DNA from: Nitzschia sp. pyKryTriq1
Taxonomy: Eukaryota; Bacillariophyta; Bacillariophyceae; Bacillariales; Bacillariaceae
Length of the DNA: 64,000 nt
Assembly (NCBI GenBank): GCA_956465555.1
Contig: OY101120.1
Location: forward strand, 682,001 to 746,000
Direction: 5' to 3'
Shown one piece after another: positions 1 through 10,987 of this stretch. The stretch's first letter is position 1; each line of letters begins with the position of its first letter. Below the pieces are notes generated by a model. The model had not been told where the DNA came from. It was given only the letters and a program-made list of their open reading frames with translations, and searched no databases. The position numbers and the translations under genes are program-made.

Positions 1-1247
1 TTACGCAGCGTGGTGGACCGTAGCAAGGGGCTGAAATCAAAGCTTTTGGCAGTCGCGAAGGTTACAACCGACAAGCGTGGGAGGGTGTTGAGCGCTTCCA
101 GAGTGGATGCATCAATTCCACCACTCGCCATGTGAAGTTTGACAAACTGGAGTTTGCGATGACCGAATACGGCGTCGTGAAAGTGTTCTAGATCGCTCCC
201 GGCATCCATGTGGGACAGGTGCAACGTTGCCAAGTTGGGCAGTGACTTCACGACCTGGAAGAAGAGTTCAATATCCGCAGGAGTCCGCTTGCGCTCAGAG
301 ATTTTACCACTGCTTCGGTGGATATCCAGCTTCTCGACACAAGGCTGGGCCTTGATATCATTCATTATTTTGCAGAAAAAAGCATGATCATAGTCATCAA
401 TGTAGAGTCTCAGCTTGGAAGTCAGGACATCTTGCACTTGCATGGTGTTGCTAGCTGAGAGGGGTGAAAGAGTTTCAGGTGAAGTGGCTTGTTGTTCGGC
501 CACGGGTTCCTGAGGCTTTCTGGGAGGCACCTCCTCACTAGCCGAGGCTTGGCCGACCTCGTCGTCTTCAAGGGTTACTGCTTTCACAGCGGATGGTGAT
601 TCTGGCCGTGACGGCTCCCCCTTAGTGATTCCGTTCGAAATGCCACCAGTCAACGAATTGGGGCTGACTGGAGGAGCTACTGCTTCAGCCGCCGGCGACG
701 ACACCACGGGCGAGTCATCACCAGTAGGCTCTGCTCTGGCTTCCTTCGACGGGCTTGTGGCCACCGCGCTCGTCATGACCTTTTGAAATTTGGGTTTATT
801 GGAAGCAGGCGAGGCACGGAATGGATTCTTCTCGTCACGGAACAACTCCGTACCAAATGACTCGAGAGAGAAAACGCTCGAGTCAATCTCCTCCACACCT
901 GTGGGCGAACCCGGCGGAAGTGAACTATCGTCCTTACCATCTTTCCACAAATCGGCAGCAGACGTAGGCTCAGGCACGGAAGCAGCTACAGCGGCTTCTG
1001 CTTCTTGCTTAGTGGAAAAGTGATGGTTTTGCGCCACCACAGTCTCCTCCTCCTCCTCTCCGCAGCCCTCGTCCTCTGCAAGCACTTCCATATTTATGTC
1101 ATTTATTATTTGATCGCCATCCAGAGATGATGCCTGTGAATGTTCCTCCACAGAATCGTGCTCATACTTGGTCCTCCTGACGACGTACTTGAGGGTAGTT
1201 GTCGAGGAAGGGTGCGATTGTTTCTTCTCGGGTTCTAACCACCACAT
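1..1247 (-). CDS. LRR-like protein, 3'-partial at window edge
   Basis: An open frame runs from an ATG at 1247 (protein begins MWWLEPEKKQSH) down to the window edge with no stop, so the C-terminus is missing (about 415 residues visible). The first ~270 residues are low-complexity and acidic/Ser/Pro-rich. The last ~130 contain leucine-rich-repeat-like segments such as LPNLATLHLSHMDAG and LNTLPRLSVVTF. The block starting SKLRLYIDDYDHAFF is similar in order and spacing to the C-terminus of the minus-strand gene at 4190-7204 (RKARLCLLIDGYSGPMF), so the two are probably paralogues separated by the transporter gene. The frame stays open upstream to a stop at 1530-1532 but has no earlier ATG; a short poly-Asn run lies just before the start. 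Function is unknown; the LRR part suggests protein binding. Confidence 0.75.
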   Translation of the reverse strand, partial: MWWLEPEKKQSHPSSTTTLKYVVRRTKYEHDSVEEHSQASSLDGDQIINDINMEVLAEDEGCGEEEEETVVAQNHHFSTKQEAEAAVAASVPEPTSAADLWKDGKDDSSLPPGSPTGVEEIDSSVFSLESFGTELFRDEKNPFRASPASNKPKFQKVMTSAVATSPSKEARAEPTGDDSPVVSSPAAEAVAPPVSPNSLTGGISNGITKGEPSRPESPSAVKAVTLEDDEVGQASASEEVPPRKPQEPVAEQQATSPETLSPLSASNTMQVQDVLTSKLRLYIDDYDHAFFCKIMNDIKAQPCVEKLDIHRSSGKISERKRTPADIELFFQVVKSLPNLATLHLSHMDAGSDLEHFHDAVFGHRKLQFVKLHMASGGIDASTLEALNTLPRLSVVTFATAKSFDFSPLLRSTTLR

Positions 1248-2346
1248 CTCGTTATTGTTGTTGTTGTTGTTGTTTGTCGAATGAGGGCCTTCAAGAGGAT
1301 AGTTGTAAATTTGTGTTGGCTGTCTGCTGTTGGCGGTTGGAATTTTCGATCCGATCGAGCATTCCCCTGCGCCTTCGGGCTTGACCAAAAGCCAAACCCG
1401 TTTAGCTTTATTTGAAGACGAAAAAGACCAGACTGGCTTGTGGCTTGGCTTCTTCCCGTTCTTCGTCTCTGATGAATGCTGGGTCCTGTGTCGGAGGGAG
1501 GTATGCCATCCTCTTTTTGCGCCCGGCTTTCAAATCTGGTGGGGCAAGGCTGGGCGAAAGGCGCATGACCAATCACACGTGCCAGTTCACCGGACGTCCC
1601 AGAAACTGCCAATCAACGTAGGTTTAGTTCGTAAAAAAGCTGGCTGATTCCGAGGTGGTTCCGTTGGGCATATTGCGGTTTTTCAAATGGGACGAAATAA
1701 TGCCTCCTTATTTGCACTTTGGCGCCCACTTTTGACGGACATTATCGGTCATCTCAGGGGTAAATAAGAGTCGGGGTATCGCACCAGAGAACCATACTGT
1801 TTCGCACTCCCATGGAAGGCCGCGGACGATGTATTGACGGACAGACGGGACGAATCATCCGGGTTACTTTCTTTGCTTCCGCCCTTTTTCTCCATCCGCG
1901 GTGGGTCTGGAACCCAAAAAGAAGTTGTCCTCTGAAATCTGTCGTTATGATCTAGAGAGGCTGAAGCAGTGCGGGCCCGTCCCCCAAAAAGAACGACGGA
2001 CGGACGCTCGCGTCTGTAAGTCAGCCGATAACTAAAGAGTGGTGAGTCGTGTCGTCGTCGTGGCCCAACGCATGGGTAGTGTACCGGTACATACCAGTAC
2101 AGTACCAGTACCGGTACGTGTACTGTCCTACTATCTCAACAAGATTCTTCTTACTGTACCGGTATTTACATTTCCAGTTGTAGTTGGATTTCTTCATTCA
2201 GCGCGTCAATCGTGAAAATCATGATGGCCTCATTGCATTTTCATCCAGAGCAACGTTCTTCTCTTATTCGCACTGTAACCCCAAAATCTCTAGTCTCTGG
2301 CTAGTAGAGCAGAAAAAAGCAAGAAACAAGGTATCATTCTCTCTCA
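1248..2346. other. Intergenic spacer, divergent promoters plus GTAC island
   Basis: No convincing gene. It separates the minus-strand LRR gene from the plus-strand transporter, so it should hold both promoters. A GTAC-rich island lies at about 2080-2165 (repeated 'gtaccggtac' and 'cagtacagtaccagtacc' strings). A (CAA)n tract at 1254-1272 lies in the 5' leader of the LRR gene. Short overlapping frames here have no recognisable content. Confidence 0.6.
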
Positions 2347-3996
2347 ATGTTCGGCAGGTACCAAGATATTCCAGAGGCAACTGCCGTCCTAGAAGAGGAG
2401 TCTGGATACGGCAGCACTTATTATAAGAATGGTGGTCAGTCGGGCGGTGTTCAAGTTTCCAAAGGGGAGGTGCAGGCTCCCGCTTTTCGAGACTCCTTCT
2501 TCGCTCTCTTGTTTTGGGCGCAGTTTGCAACCGTCGTGTTATTGTCAGTGATGTACGCTACGGGCAGCATCGAAGTCGACTTTGATGATTTCAGCAGCAA
2601 CGGCGGAAAGCAACGACATTTGATTGAGGCGGCGCGACTTCTCAAGAGTACGGATAACGCTTCCGCTCTCCCACTTGTGTTTGGGTGCCTGTCATCACTT
2701 GTAGTCGCTCCCATCTTGACGATCAGTCTGTTTTCCTACATGTATCGAAACGCTGCAGGGCTGATTCAAACGTCCATGTACATGGCGATTGCGACCAATA
2801 TAATCCTCACCGTGGTGTTATTGATTTCCGGGGCAATATGGCCAGCCATTCTGACGGGGCTGGGGGCCTTCTTTACCTGGATGTATGCTCGATACGTATG
2901 GCACCGAATTCCTTTGGCAGCGGCAAATTTGAAAACTGCTGTTGCTTCCATTCAGTCGCAGCTTGGCGTTGCCTTTTTAGGGCTGGCCAGCATCCCAATA
3001 CAACTCTTTTGGTGGGCACTTTGGATTTATTTCTTTGTGTGCAGTTTGAGCACTCCTTTTATGAAGTCGCAAGTAGACCATTCTTATACGAAAGAGACTT
3101 CCCACTCAAGTGGGTATAACGGCGATGCCGTCGACGACTATGTGAGTACTACGCACGACGAAAGTTACAGTTCCCTCTGGTATTTTCTCGTATTTTTGAT
3201 GCTGGTCAGCTTCTACTGGACCACGCAGGTTATCAGCTACACCGTTCAAACGACAGTGGCTGGAACTGTCGGAACGTTTTGGTTTGTTCCAGAAGAGGCC
3301 GTGGGGTGCTGCAGCCCTGCACTAAGCTCGTCCCTCTTTCGAAGTCTGACATACTCCTTCGGTAGCATCTGTCTGGGGTCCCTGATCGTGGCAATTATTC
3401 AAGCTATGCGAGCTATGGTTCAACAGGCTGAAGATCAGGCGCGCAACAATCGAGAAGGAGGGGGTGCTCTTATCCTGTGTATTTCCCAATGTTTACTGAA
3501 CATGTTAGAGGCGGCAGCGGAGTACTTCAATAAGTGGGCCTTTATCTACACAGGGCTCTATGGATATTCCTACATCGAAGCAGGGCACAACGTGCTTACG
3601 CTCTTTCGAGAACGTGGCTGGACAGCCATCATCAACGACAATCTTACCGCACGAGTACTGGGCATGATGACATTCGCCATTGGACTGGGAACAGGAGTGA
3701 TTGCTGTAGTTGTAGCTCTGTTAACGGCAACGACATCTTCATCATCGATGGGCGATGGCTCAGTCGGGGCAATGGTGGGGGGTTCACTGGTGCTGGCCTT
3801 GATTTTGGGTATGATCTTGTCGTCGATCATTTTCAGCGTTGTGAACGCTGCCACCGATACTATCATCGTCTTGTTTGCTGAAGCTCCGACCGAATTCCAA
3901 CAGAACCATCCCGCGTTATCAGTTCAAATGAACCAGGCATGGGCGAACGCGTATCCGGATATGTTCAGTCCGTCAGCCCCAACCATGGTGGTGTAA
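2347..3996 (+). CDS. Choline-transporter-like protein (CTL/SLC44/PNS1 family)
   Basis: A single-exon frame of 549 aa starting at ATG 2347. A soluble N-terminus of ~45 residues is followed by about ten hydrophobic segments, the usual CTL/PNS1 architecture, with the family's large loop between the first two. Family-like blocks are in the C-terminal half: TVAGTVGTFWFVPEE, then FRSLTYSFGSICLGSLIVA, FNKWAFIYTGLYGYSYIEAG and VNAATDTIIVLFAEAP. A loop at ~235-265 is polar and replaces part of the glycosylated loop seen in animal CTLs. Members of this family carry choline or ethanolamine across the plasma or organelle membranes, but PNS1-type members have no settled substrate, so the substrate here is an inference. 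Length matches the family. Confidence 0.9.
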   Translation: MFGRYQDIPEATAVLEEESGYGSTYYKNGGQSGGVQVSKGEVQAPAFRDSFFALLFWAQFATVVLLSVMYATGSIEVDFDDFSSNGGKQRHLIEAARLLKSTDNASALPLVFGCLSSLVVAPILTISLFSYMYRNAAGLIQTSMYMAIATNIILTVVLLISGAIWPAILTGLGAFFTWMYARYVWHRIPLAAANLKTAVASIQSQLGVAFLGLASIPIQLFWWALWIYFFVCSLSTPFMKSQVDHSYTKETSHSSGYNGDAVDDYVSTTHDESYSSLWYFLVFLMLVSFYWTTQVISYTVQTTVAGTVGTFWFVPEEAVGCCSPALSSSLFRSLTYSFGSICLGSLIVAIIQAMRAMVQQAEDQARNNREGGGALILCISQCLLNMLEAAAEYFNKWAFIYTGLYGYSYIEAGHNVLTLFRERGWTAIINDNLTARVLGMMTFAIGLGTGVIAVVVALLTATTSSSSMGDGSVGAMVGGSLVLALILGMILSSIIFSVVNAATDTIIVLFAEAPTEFQQNHPALSVQMNQAWANAYPDMFSPSAPTMVV

Positions 3997-4189
3997 TTGC
4001 AATGATCATATTACTGTTTGGTTACCAGTTTATCAGGGGACTATGTTAACATGCACTTATTCGTTCATTATTTTGCGTTACAACAAATATGAGTTCAATA
4101 AATTGACGTTGCATAGAAACGTCCGAGTATATTCTCGCTTTCCCTATACGAGTAGATCTCAACCGAGAAATCATCCATCCCGGACTTGT

Positions 4190-7100
4190 TTACTGCTTGG
4201 CCTGGATCCCTGCCAAGATATCGTCCCTTCTGGACCTGTTTACTTCGAGGACGGTACCCTCTGCCGTACGTACTTCGACACAGGAAACGCCCGAATTACG
4301 GTGCAACAATTTTCCCACGGGAATCCAGTCGAGATCACTTGGTGTGAAACCTTGCAAGTGCACTCGTTCAAGAAACGGCAAGGAACAGAGCACAGAGCAG
4401 AGACACACAAGCTCGACCTCGGTACGAACTCGCTTCTCAGGGGACCTTTCGCGACGAATGTCAATCGAATGTACTTGACTTCCAACAAGGTCTTTCAAGA
4501 CCCTCGCAAACATTGGTCCAGAATATCCATCGATTAACAAACACAAACGAGCTTTGCGAGAAGTTTGGGGCAACTGGATACTTGGGGCCACGGTTTCCCA
4601 AGTGCCATCAACGATGGGACTTGAGCACAAAATGGGATCGTCCAAGCGCGAAGTGATTTGAATTTCAATGGAACCCTCCACGGGTGGGGTTATTGCTGAT
4701 TTGAGGATTGCTCGGGAGAAATCATCACAGCTGCTCTTGCGCTCGGTTCCAACTGTTATCTGTACAGATGGGATCGTTTTCGCTTTGGGGCTCCCTTCAC
4801 TCAGTGCTGGGGTGTAAGATGCTGAAGCGGGATCTAAGTTGCGACTTAGATGGACTTCAACTGGTCCATCCACAGAATAGCTCATGGTATCTCGATGTTT
4901 CATGGTGCTCATTGGTGCAACTTTTTCAACGCTCGCATCATCTTCCTTTAGCGCTGCATCTTTCGCTTGGAGGGTGGTGGTGGAGACCTGCAGGTCCTTT
5001 GCTGATGCTTTGGGTGTGGATTTCTTTGCTAGAGTATCAATGATTGGGTTTGATCGTGGAGCGACATCCGACTTCAGGCTGACTTTGCGTCCCTCCACAG
5101 TTTTCGTTTTTTGGACCACCTTGCGGACGGCAGTTTCCCTAGACGTGTCATCAATGATGGGACATGGACGCAACATCGTGGCGTCCGCGCCTGAAGTGCC
5201 TTGGACTCCAATGGAACCCTCCACGGATGGGGTTCTTGCTACTTTCGAGCGTGAAGAATGTTTGCCGCCAACGATGGAGGTCGTAGAGTGCAACGGACCA
5301 TCGATGTTGCTGTCGATTTCCACTTCAATTGGCCCTTCAGCAGCTTTGCTCACTTTGACACTGGTTATGGTGACATTTCTGCTTTTTGTGTGATCTTTCT
5401 TCAGCCAGGCAACGTCCGTTTGAGGATTGATGATAGAATTTTTCTGCTGCTGCCTTGGTGAATCTGGTGTCGCGTCTTTCGATGACAAATTCGGGGTCGC
5501 AGTGAAACCGCTGTTACCTATGACCGAGTTTGATCTTGAAACGGCGTCCAAGTTGACCTCAAGTGGGCGGTGCACAGGTCCAGTCCGTTCAACATGTTTC
5601 CTCGTCGTCGCACTGGCAGTGGCGACTTTTCCAACTTTGGCGTCCTCTCTCTTCAGTGACACAATATTGGCCTCTGTCAATTGGGTTGCCGGTACTTGTG
5701 ATGCCGATTTCTCCACTGTGTTCTTGGGGCTTGGAGTGTCCCGTGTGGAATTCACACTGTTCCTCGCGATACTCGTTGCAGCTGTCATCTGGAATGTGGT
5801 GCCGTCTCTCTGCTGCGATGCACTCGTACATTTCGCTTGAAGACTGGTGGTGACCTCGCTCGGTTCCTTCGCCGGTACTTTTGGCACTATTTCTTCGATT
5901 ACCTTGATCGGGGCCGCAGTGTCACATGCTATGGCTGTGGCATTGAGACAGCTCCCTGGGAAAGTCCTTGCTGGGACCTTTCCATCCTCTGTCCAAGCCT
6001 CCATCTTCATCGACGGGATGTTCACGTGAGGACTTGTGCCGGCACCATTAAGTTGCTTCGCTATCGTCTTCGAGCTCGCGTTTTCATAGTGTGCGACTTG
6101 CCTCGTGATAATACTTGCTGTGCCCTTTTCAACTTTGGGGTCTGCCTTCTTCTCCATTGATGGAACTTTCACTCTACGAGTAAGACTGGCCGCGGCTTTC
6201 TTCAGCAGCTTGGCTCGTTCTTTTGGCCCTGAACGATCCGTTGTCTCCTTTAATTGTACGTTGTGACCCTCAAGATCAGCGATGAAGTTTGTCAGTGATG
6301 ACGAGTCATCGCCTGCATTGTTGAGTCCCCTGTCAGAGATCATTTTTTGTAAATCACACACTGGATCCGAGATTTCTGAGACCCGATCAGAAGAAGTATC
6401 AGAATGGAAAGATGTGCATTTCCTTGCAAGCGGTTCGTGTTCTGGGTACACGCTAGCGCTACCGGTCGAGGAGGCACTCAAGCTTTCATTGAGCTTGGTT
6501 GCACGAATCTTTGCGATCCCAGGGCTGCTTTGACGTTCAAGATTATCTTCAGCGAGAGGATGTGTATCCTCTGCGAAAGGGCTACGAGTCTTTCTCGGCA
6601 ACGGGATCCCAAATTTTGCCTTGACCAGTTCTTCCTCGACAACTTGTACGTTGACGAATCCACCCTCGAGCTTCTTCGGCTTCAGAGGCGTCATAGGAGA
6701 CAGCATACTGGGAGATTCCATGATGCGAGGTGGTGTCGAGGGAGGCGTCTCGACAAGAGCGTATTCGATATTTCGGCTGTAAATAATACCATCTGCTTCG
6801 GCCGTGAGATTCCCAGTTTCCTTGGTCTCGTTGTTCTTGTTGTTAGTCTCCACTGTAACCATTTTCTTTGGAATCCGATTTAGCCTTGATTGGAGTCGAA
6901 GCGACTTGCTGGAAACTTTGCGGGGCACAAAGTCTTCGGGCAAGTTGTTAAAAGGGTCGCCGATCGCTTCGCGTTCGAATTGGATCCAGCTTCGCTCGAA
7001 GTCGTGCACTGCTTTAGGGCTCCAATCATCATCATCATCGTTGCTGTTAGAGCGGTGCCGAGTCGGGCTCTCTTGGTCCGGAACCTTCCATGGATACCTC

Positions 7101-7204
7101 TCGACCGAGGGCTGAGGGTTGTACGCAGCGTATTTCAGAAGAGCTTCCGTTCTTTTGCTCTCTGATTTGACGACTCCTCTCCTACTACTAGTCTTGCCCA
7201 TCAT
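4190..7204 (-). CDS. Large low-complexity protein with C-terminal LRR-like segment
   Basis: A frame of 1004 aa. I start at the ATG-ATG at 7204 (MMGKTSSRRG); the frame is open 20 codons further but has no ATG there. The first ~130 residues are basic and contain a possible PP-rich segment; residues ~130-880 are Ser/Thr/Lys-rich and probably disordered. They contain degenerate repeats built around 'Gp(V/I)EVxi' followed by a 'Dxxxxs.piv' element (for example VEGSIEIQITSRLDDP, VDGPVEVHLSRNLDP, RPLEVNLDAVSRSNS). The last ~120 residues form an LRR-like unit (RKARLCLLIDGYSGPMF, then LCSLPFLERVHLQGFTPSDL) matching the gene at 1-1247. The two genes look like products of a local duplication with very different N-terminal growth. 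No catalytic motif is visible. Confidence 0.75.
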   Translation of the reverse strand: MMGKTSSRRGVVKSESKRTEALLKYAAYNPQPSVERYPWKVPDQESPTRHRSNSNDDDDDWSPKAVHDFERSWIQFEREAIGDPFNNLPEDFVPRKVSSKSLRLQSRLNRIPKKMVTVETNNKNNETKETGNLTAEADGIIYSRNIEYALVETPPSTPPRIMESPSMLSPMTPLKPKKLEGGFVNVQVVEEELVKAKFGIPLPRKTRSPFAEDTHPLAEDNLERQSSPGIAKIRATKLNESLSASSTGSASVYPEHEPLARKCTSFHSDTSSDRVSEISDPVCDLQKMISDRGLNNAGDDSSSLTNFIADLEGHNVQLKETTDRSGPKERAKLLKKAAASLTRRVKVPSMEKKADPKVEKGTASIITRQVAHYENASSKTIAKQLNGAGTSPHVNIPSMKMEAWTEDGKVPARTFPGSCLNATAIACDTAAPIKVIEEIVPKVPAKEPSEVTTSLQAKCTSASQQRDGTTFQMTAATSIARNSVNSTRDTPSPKNTVEKSASQVPATQLTEANIVSLKREDAKVGKVATASATTRKHVERTGPVHRPLEVNLDAVSRSNSVIGNSGFTATPNLSSKDATPDSPRQQQKNSIINPQTDVAWLKKDHTKSRNVTITSVKVSKAAEGPIEVEIDSNIDGPLHSTTSIVGGKHSSRSKVARTPSVEGSIGVQGTSGADATMLRPCPIIDDTSRETAVRKVVQKTKTVEGRKVSLKSDVAPRSNPIIDTLAKKSTPKASAKDLQVSTTTLQAKDAALKEDDASVEKVAPMSTMKHRDTMSYSVDGPVEVHLSRNLDPASASYTPALSEGSPKAKTIPSVQITVGTERKSSCDDFSRAILKSAITPPVEGSIEIQITSRLDDPILCSSPIVDGTWETVAPSIQLPQTSRKARLCLLIDGYSGPMFARVLKDLVGSQVHSIDIRRERSPEKRVRTEVELVCLCSVLCSLPFLERVHLQGFTPSDLDWIPVGKLLHRNSGVSCVEVRTAEGTVLEVNRSRRDDILAGIQAKQ

Positions 7205-7992
7205 GGCGGGTGTGCGATACAAAATTATTTCGTTCCGTCTGAGACGATGGGTGGAGGTTGTCAAGAAGTTTGTATGTGCAAAAGGAAAGAAATAAGGATG
7301 TGAATTGGTTGCGGATGGACAGAAGTAGAAGTGACCAGTCGAAGATCCATCAACAACATCAGCGCGCTAGGCATCAACTTCACAAGAATGTGAGACTCTG
7401 CGCGCCCGTCGGCCATCACTTAGAGAAATTTGGATTTCAAGATATTTTTCCCATGACTCGTTGGGTCGTCAAAAAATTTAGCATTTGTTTCACCAGTGTG
7501 GCGTCGGAAATTCAAAATCCAAATCTCCCGCCGACCGGTCGGTGCGGTAGTGAGAACCGCACGCAACCATGCCAAGTAATTAAAATGAAAGGAATAAAGA
7601 AATCATCATCATCATCATCATCATCTGGAATGCGACAGGTGGTGTCGTTGGTCGGAACTTCTTGGTCGGAAGAAGGATAAATCATCATGATCAATATTGT
7701 CACCTTCTTCTAATTTATTGGGGAGAGAGCAACACTAATTGGTGCAATAAGTATCTACTTGCATCCCTTCTTCCTCTCCTGCCGGTACTGTATCGTCCTC
7801 ACGTTAGAGCACCATAAGTACAAATGGCTTGATATTTCTTGGTGAAGGACAACAAGTCCCTACGGGTAGTACCAGGTACAAACAAGTACTTGTTCTTCTG
7901 TTTTCATTTTGCTCATTGCATTGAGGTATCCATACTTGTACCTGTACAGTACTCGTAGGGCATGGCTATTCTACGGTATGGCAGTTCTGGTA

Positions 7993-8096
7993 GCTATGCA
8001 GTCAAAGTCTAGAGTAAGGTCTTAGGCCAACAAATTTTAACAAGCTACTACATTTCATTGGTCTATACTGTCCAAAAAAGTTGAGGGTTGGTTGGC
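7993..8096 (+). repeat. Diverged direct repeat, copy A
   Basis: Shares 'gctatgcagtc.aagtcta', 'gtaaggtctta' and 'ggtctatactgtcc.aaa.agttgagggttggttggc' with 8366-8434. This copy carries about 35 extra bases in the middle. The pair is probably a relic of a mobile element or of a local duplication. Confidence 0.7.
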
Positions 8097-8365
8097 ACTC
8101 AAGCCTCGAGCCATGTGCACCCCCAAGGAGAGATGGACAGACCCAAAGTCAAACAAGGCGCGCCAATACAAACTTCTCCTGACCAACACCAAGACGAGAT
8201 GATCGATCATGATCACACAAGAAGATCATCGATCCACTACAACACTCTACTTTGATCTACTAGCTTCAAATAGCTTTAGAAAAACCGCCCGCCATCCCCC
8301 CTTACACCTTGGAAACGAGGCAAGGTGATGTACCAACGGGTAACCTGAAACAAAGACGGAGACTT

Positions 8366-8434
8366 GCTATGCAGTCGAAGTCTAGTAAGGTCTTATCGGT
8401 CTATACTGTCCGAAAGAGTTGAGGGTTGGTTGGC
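8366..8434 (+). repeat. Diverged direct repeat, copy B
   Basis: The shorter partner of 7993-8096, about 370 bp downstream in the same orientation. The sequence 'taggccaac' found inside copy A reappears 60 bp downstream of copy B, so the original unit may have been longer and been rearranged. Confidence 0.7.
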
Positions 8435-9173
8435 GGTCGCGCCAGCAGGGTCTTTGTCGGAAGAGCGTTCGTCTTGGTCGAGAAGTAGTAGGCCAACGAT
8501 TACTGTTCACCAGTGAGAGGCCTATAATTGGGTCGTTCAGAGCACGCCAGCACAGTCCAATGATTGGCTCTTCGCCATTTTACTTATTGATTTCGCGCTC
8601 AAAATAAAGCTCCTAATAAGTAAAAATCGTCGGCTTATTTCAATGTTGGCACGCCTCCTCGTGCGGGCTTCTTGTCCCTGTATTACAGTAGTACCAGGTG
8701 CCTGGTACGCACGCAAGGTACCAGTACAGTACGAGTACAACCTGGTAGCCTTTGCACACACATGATGTTGGTCGGAGACCGCAAAAATTTGGATATTATC
8801 CAATTCTTCATTCTTGTATATATATATCACATTGGATCAGAAACTCGACAATAAATAACGACATCTTCCTTGCTTTCGCCTCATCCATCTTGCTTTTTCA
8901 ACTACTGTAAGACAAAGGGTCGCTCGGTTGGTGTGCTTCTGTCTTCTGTGAGAGGAACGCTGGATGGAGAGGAACGGAGCAAAGCCGGATAGCAAAATCA
9001 TGCATTCATGTGTAAAGCTGTTATCTTGATCAGTTGAGAATTTCCAAAATAGAGACAAGAAAGTTCCTTGGAGTCAGTTTCTGAAAGTTTCGAAACCACG
9101 TCCCGCGCCTTTTCAAGCCATTCTCGAAAGTTTGAGTGAGGAAAGGATAGCAAGTAGGCAACTGATCTACCGT

Positions 9174-10987
9174 ATGGAAGTGATATACTCTGGTCGAAGC
9201 AGCAGCAGTGGCAGTACGAACACTACTAGTAATAGCAACGTCAACGTGGGAGCGAGAGGTAAACCCACCATGGTGATTAATCAACTTCGTCGCTCGTCTC
9301 CCCCTACAAAAGACAAGAGCGATCCATCAGGTATGGCAACGCCGTCATCCAATGGACTCCCTCCCAAATCTCCATCTTCGATGACAGGCCGCCTCCTGCA
9401 GTCCACAAGATCTGTGGTGCCGAGGAGACGGAGCAAAAGCAAACGCCGCGGTAGTCGGAAGAGCCGCCGTGGTGATAGCAGTAGCAGCAGCGACAAACTT
9501 GAAGAACAAACTTCGCAGTCTCGTGATACCACTGGTGAGAGCCTCGATAAGGGCGTTCCTCCAGCGCTGGAGCTCACTCCGAATCGGTCGCTGTTGGACC
9601 CAATGTCCAGTATGAAACTAGCTGGCAACGCCGATGATTTCTTTAGTACGCCAGACTTGAATATGGTCTCGTTCGAGACACCGTCGCCGACTTCGGTGGT
9701 GGATGCCGTTGGAAGCAATGATGCCCAGGACTCGTCGTCCTATCCGAACGACAACAATTGGGATCCGAACGATTTGTCGTACGCGGATATGTCGAATCTT
9801 AAATCCTGCGTGCCGCCTCTGTTTCGGCGTCAGAAGGTCATGAGTGCCGATGTTGCATCCGTCGGAAATGCTAGCGATACTCTAGTCGCCATTGGCGAAT
9901 CGGGCGGAAGGATCTCGGGTCGCGAACTTCACGAGAAGGCAAAGGCGGTGTTGAATGCTGGAAACTACAACCGAGCTATCTTGATGTTTGAAGCACTGCA
10001 GAAGGCTCAAATTGATCGTTTTGGCGAATGTCATTCTAGTGTCGGAGCTGCCACTCACAATGTAGCGGTGGTTCGATTACGAATGGGACAAGCCAAGGTT
10101 GCGGAAGAGCTGTTCGAAGAAGCGGTGGCAATCCGACGAAAGGTTCTTGGAAACAACCATTTGGATCTGGCAGTGAGTATATTATATTATATTATCTGAA
10201 TACTGGTACTTGTTTTGGAACACTTGTATCCCTTCTCACTTGATGTTTTCTTTGTCGTCGTCTCTTTTAGGCATCACTAGCCAAGCTAGGATCTGCGCGG
10301 GTCGCACTGCAAAAGTTTGACGATGGTCTAGAAGTGCTGCGAGAAGCGTTGAATATCAGCCGCAAAACTCTTGGTGGCTCCAACAAAACGGTCGCTCAGA
10401 TTTTGTGCCACATTGCTTGTTTATATTTTGAAGCTTCTGAGCTTTTCTCGGCGCAGTCTACCTTTGAAGACGCGCTTGAAATCTACCGGGAGGTGTTCCC
10501 GAGAGAGACGGATCGAAACGCCTGCATGGCACAAATGACAGAGACGCTTTGTAACATTGGATCCATTCAAAACAAACGAAAGAACTTCCCTGCCGCGATT
10601 GATTGCTTCCGTGAAGCGCTTGATCTGCAACGTGGAATCATGGGCCATGATCACCCTCGGGTGATTGCATCCCTCGATAACCTTGGATATTCTTTTTCCA
10701 AGAACAAGTCCTACAATCAAGCACTTACTTGCTACAAAGAAATGCTGACAGCACAACTATCGCGAGATGGTTCGTTTACGTCTGAGTGCTGCGAAACGCT
10801 CAAGAAGCAAATCATAATCTATGAAAAGATGAAGGATATCGATGGAGCCATCAAGGCCACCAACAAGGCACTCAAACGAGTGTGCCAGGATAGTCCGATA
10901 CCCGCAAATGCTGTGAGCTACGAGATTGAACAAATTCTTGAATCCCTCAATCTAAAACAGAGCAACAGGAGAAGAGGTGAATTTTGA
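9174..10987 (+). CDS. TPR (kinesin-light-chain-like) repeat protein
   Basis: Two exons, 9174-10172 and 10271-10987, joined by a 98-bp GT-AG intron (gtgagt...ttttag, phase 0), give 571 aa. The ATG at 9174 (MEVIYSGRSSSSG) is the first in frame. Residues 1-250 are Ser-rich with a basic stretch (RRRSKSKRRGSRKSRRG) and look disordered. From ~250 to ~560 there are tetratricopeptide repeats of the kinesin-light-chain type, about 42 residues each, with signature pieces such as HNVAVVRLRMGQAKVAEELF and SLDNLGYSFSKNKSYNQAL. Proteins of this kind are abundant in diatoms and act as scaffolds; no partner can be named. The spacer after the stop has AATAAA at ~11050. Confidence 0.88.

Larger units (their letters stand above)
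7205..9173. other. Intergenic spacer with diverged direct repeat
   Basis: About 2 kb without a supportable gene, between divergent genes. It contains a short (CAT/ATC)n tract at 7604-7625, GTAC-rich strings at ~7865-7960 and ~8690-8745, and a diverged direct repeat (7993-8096 and 8366-8434). Short frames here are not conserved-looking and overlap the repeats. Confidence 0.55.

Noticed and set aside
1199-1647. Overlapping short frames on both strands upstream of the first gene
   Set aside because: They overlap the (CAA)n leader of the LRR gene and have no recognisable content.
4197-7165. Many plus-strand frames between 4.2 and 7.2 kb
   Set aside because: All are shadows of the long minus-strand gene at 4190-7204.
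7604-7625. Short (ATC)n run as a possible repeat array
   Set aside because: Plain trinucleotide microsatellite; no spacers or CRISPR-like structure here or elsewhere in the window.
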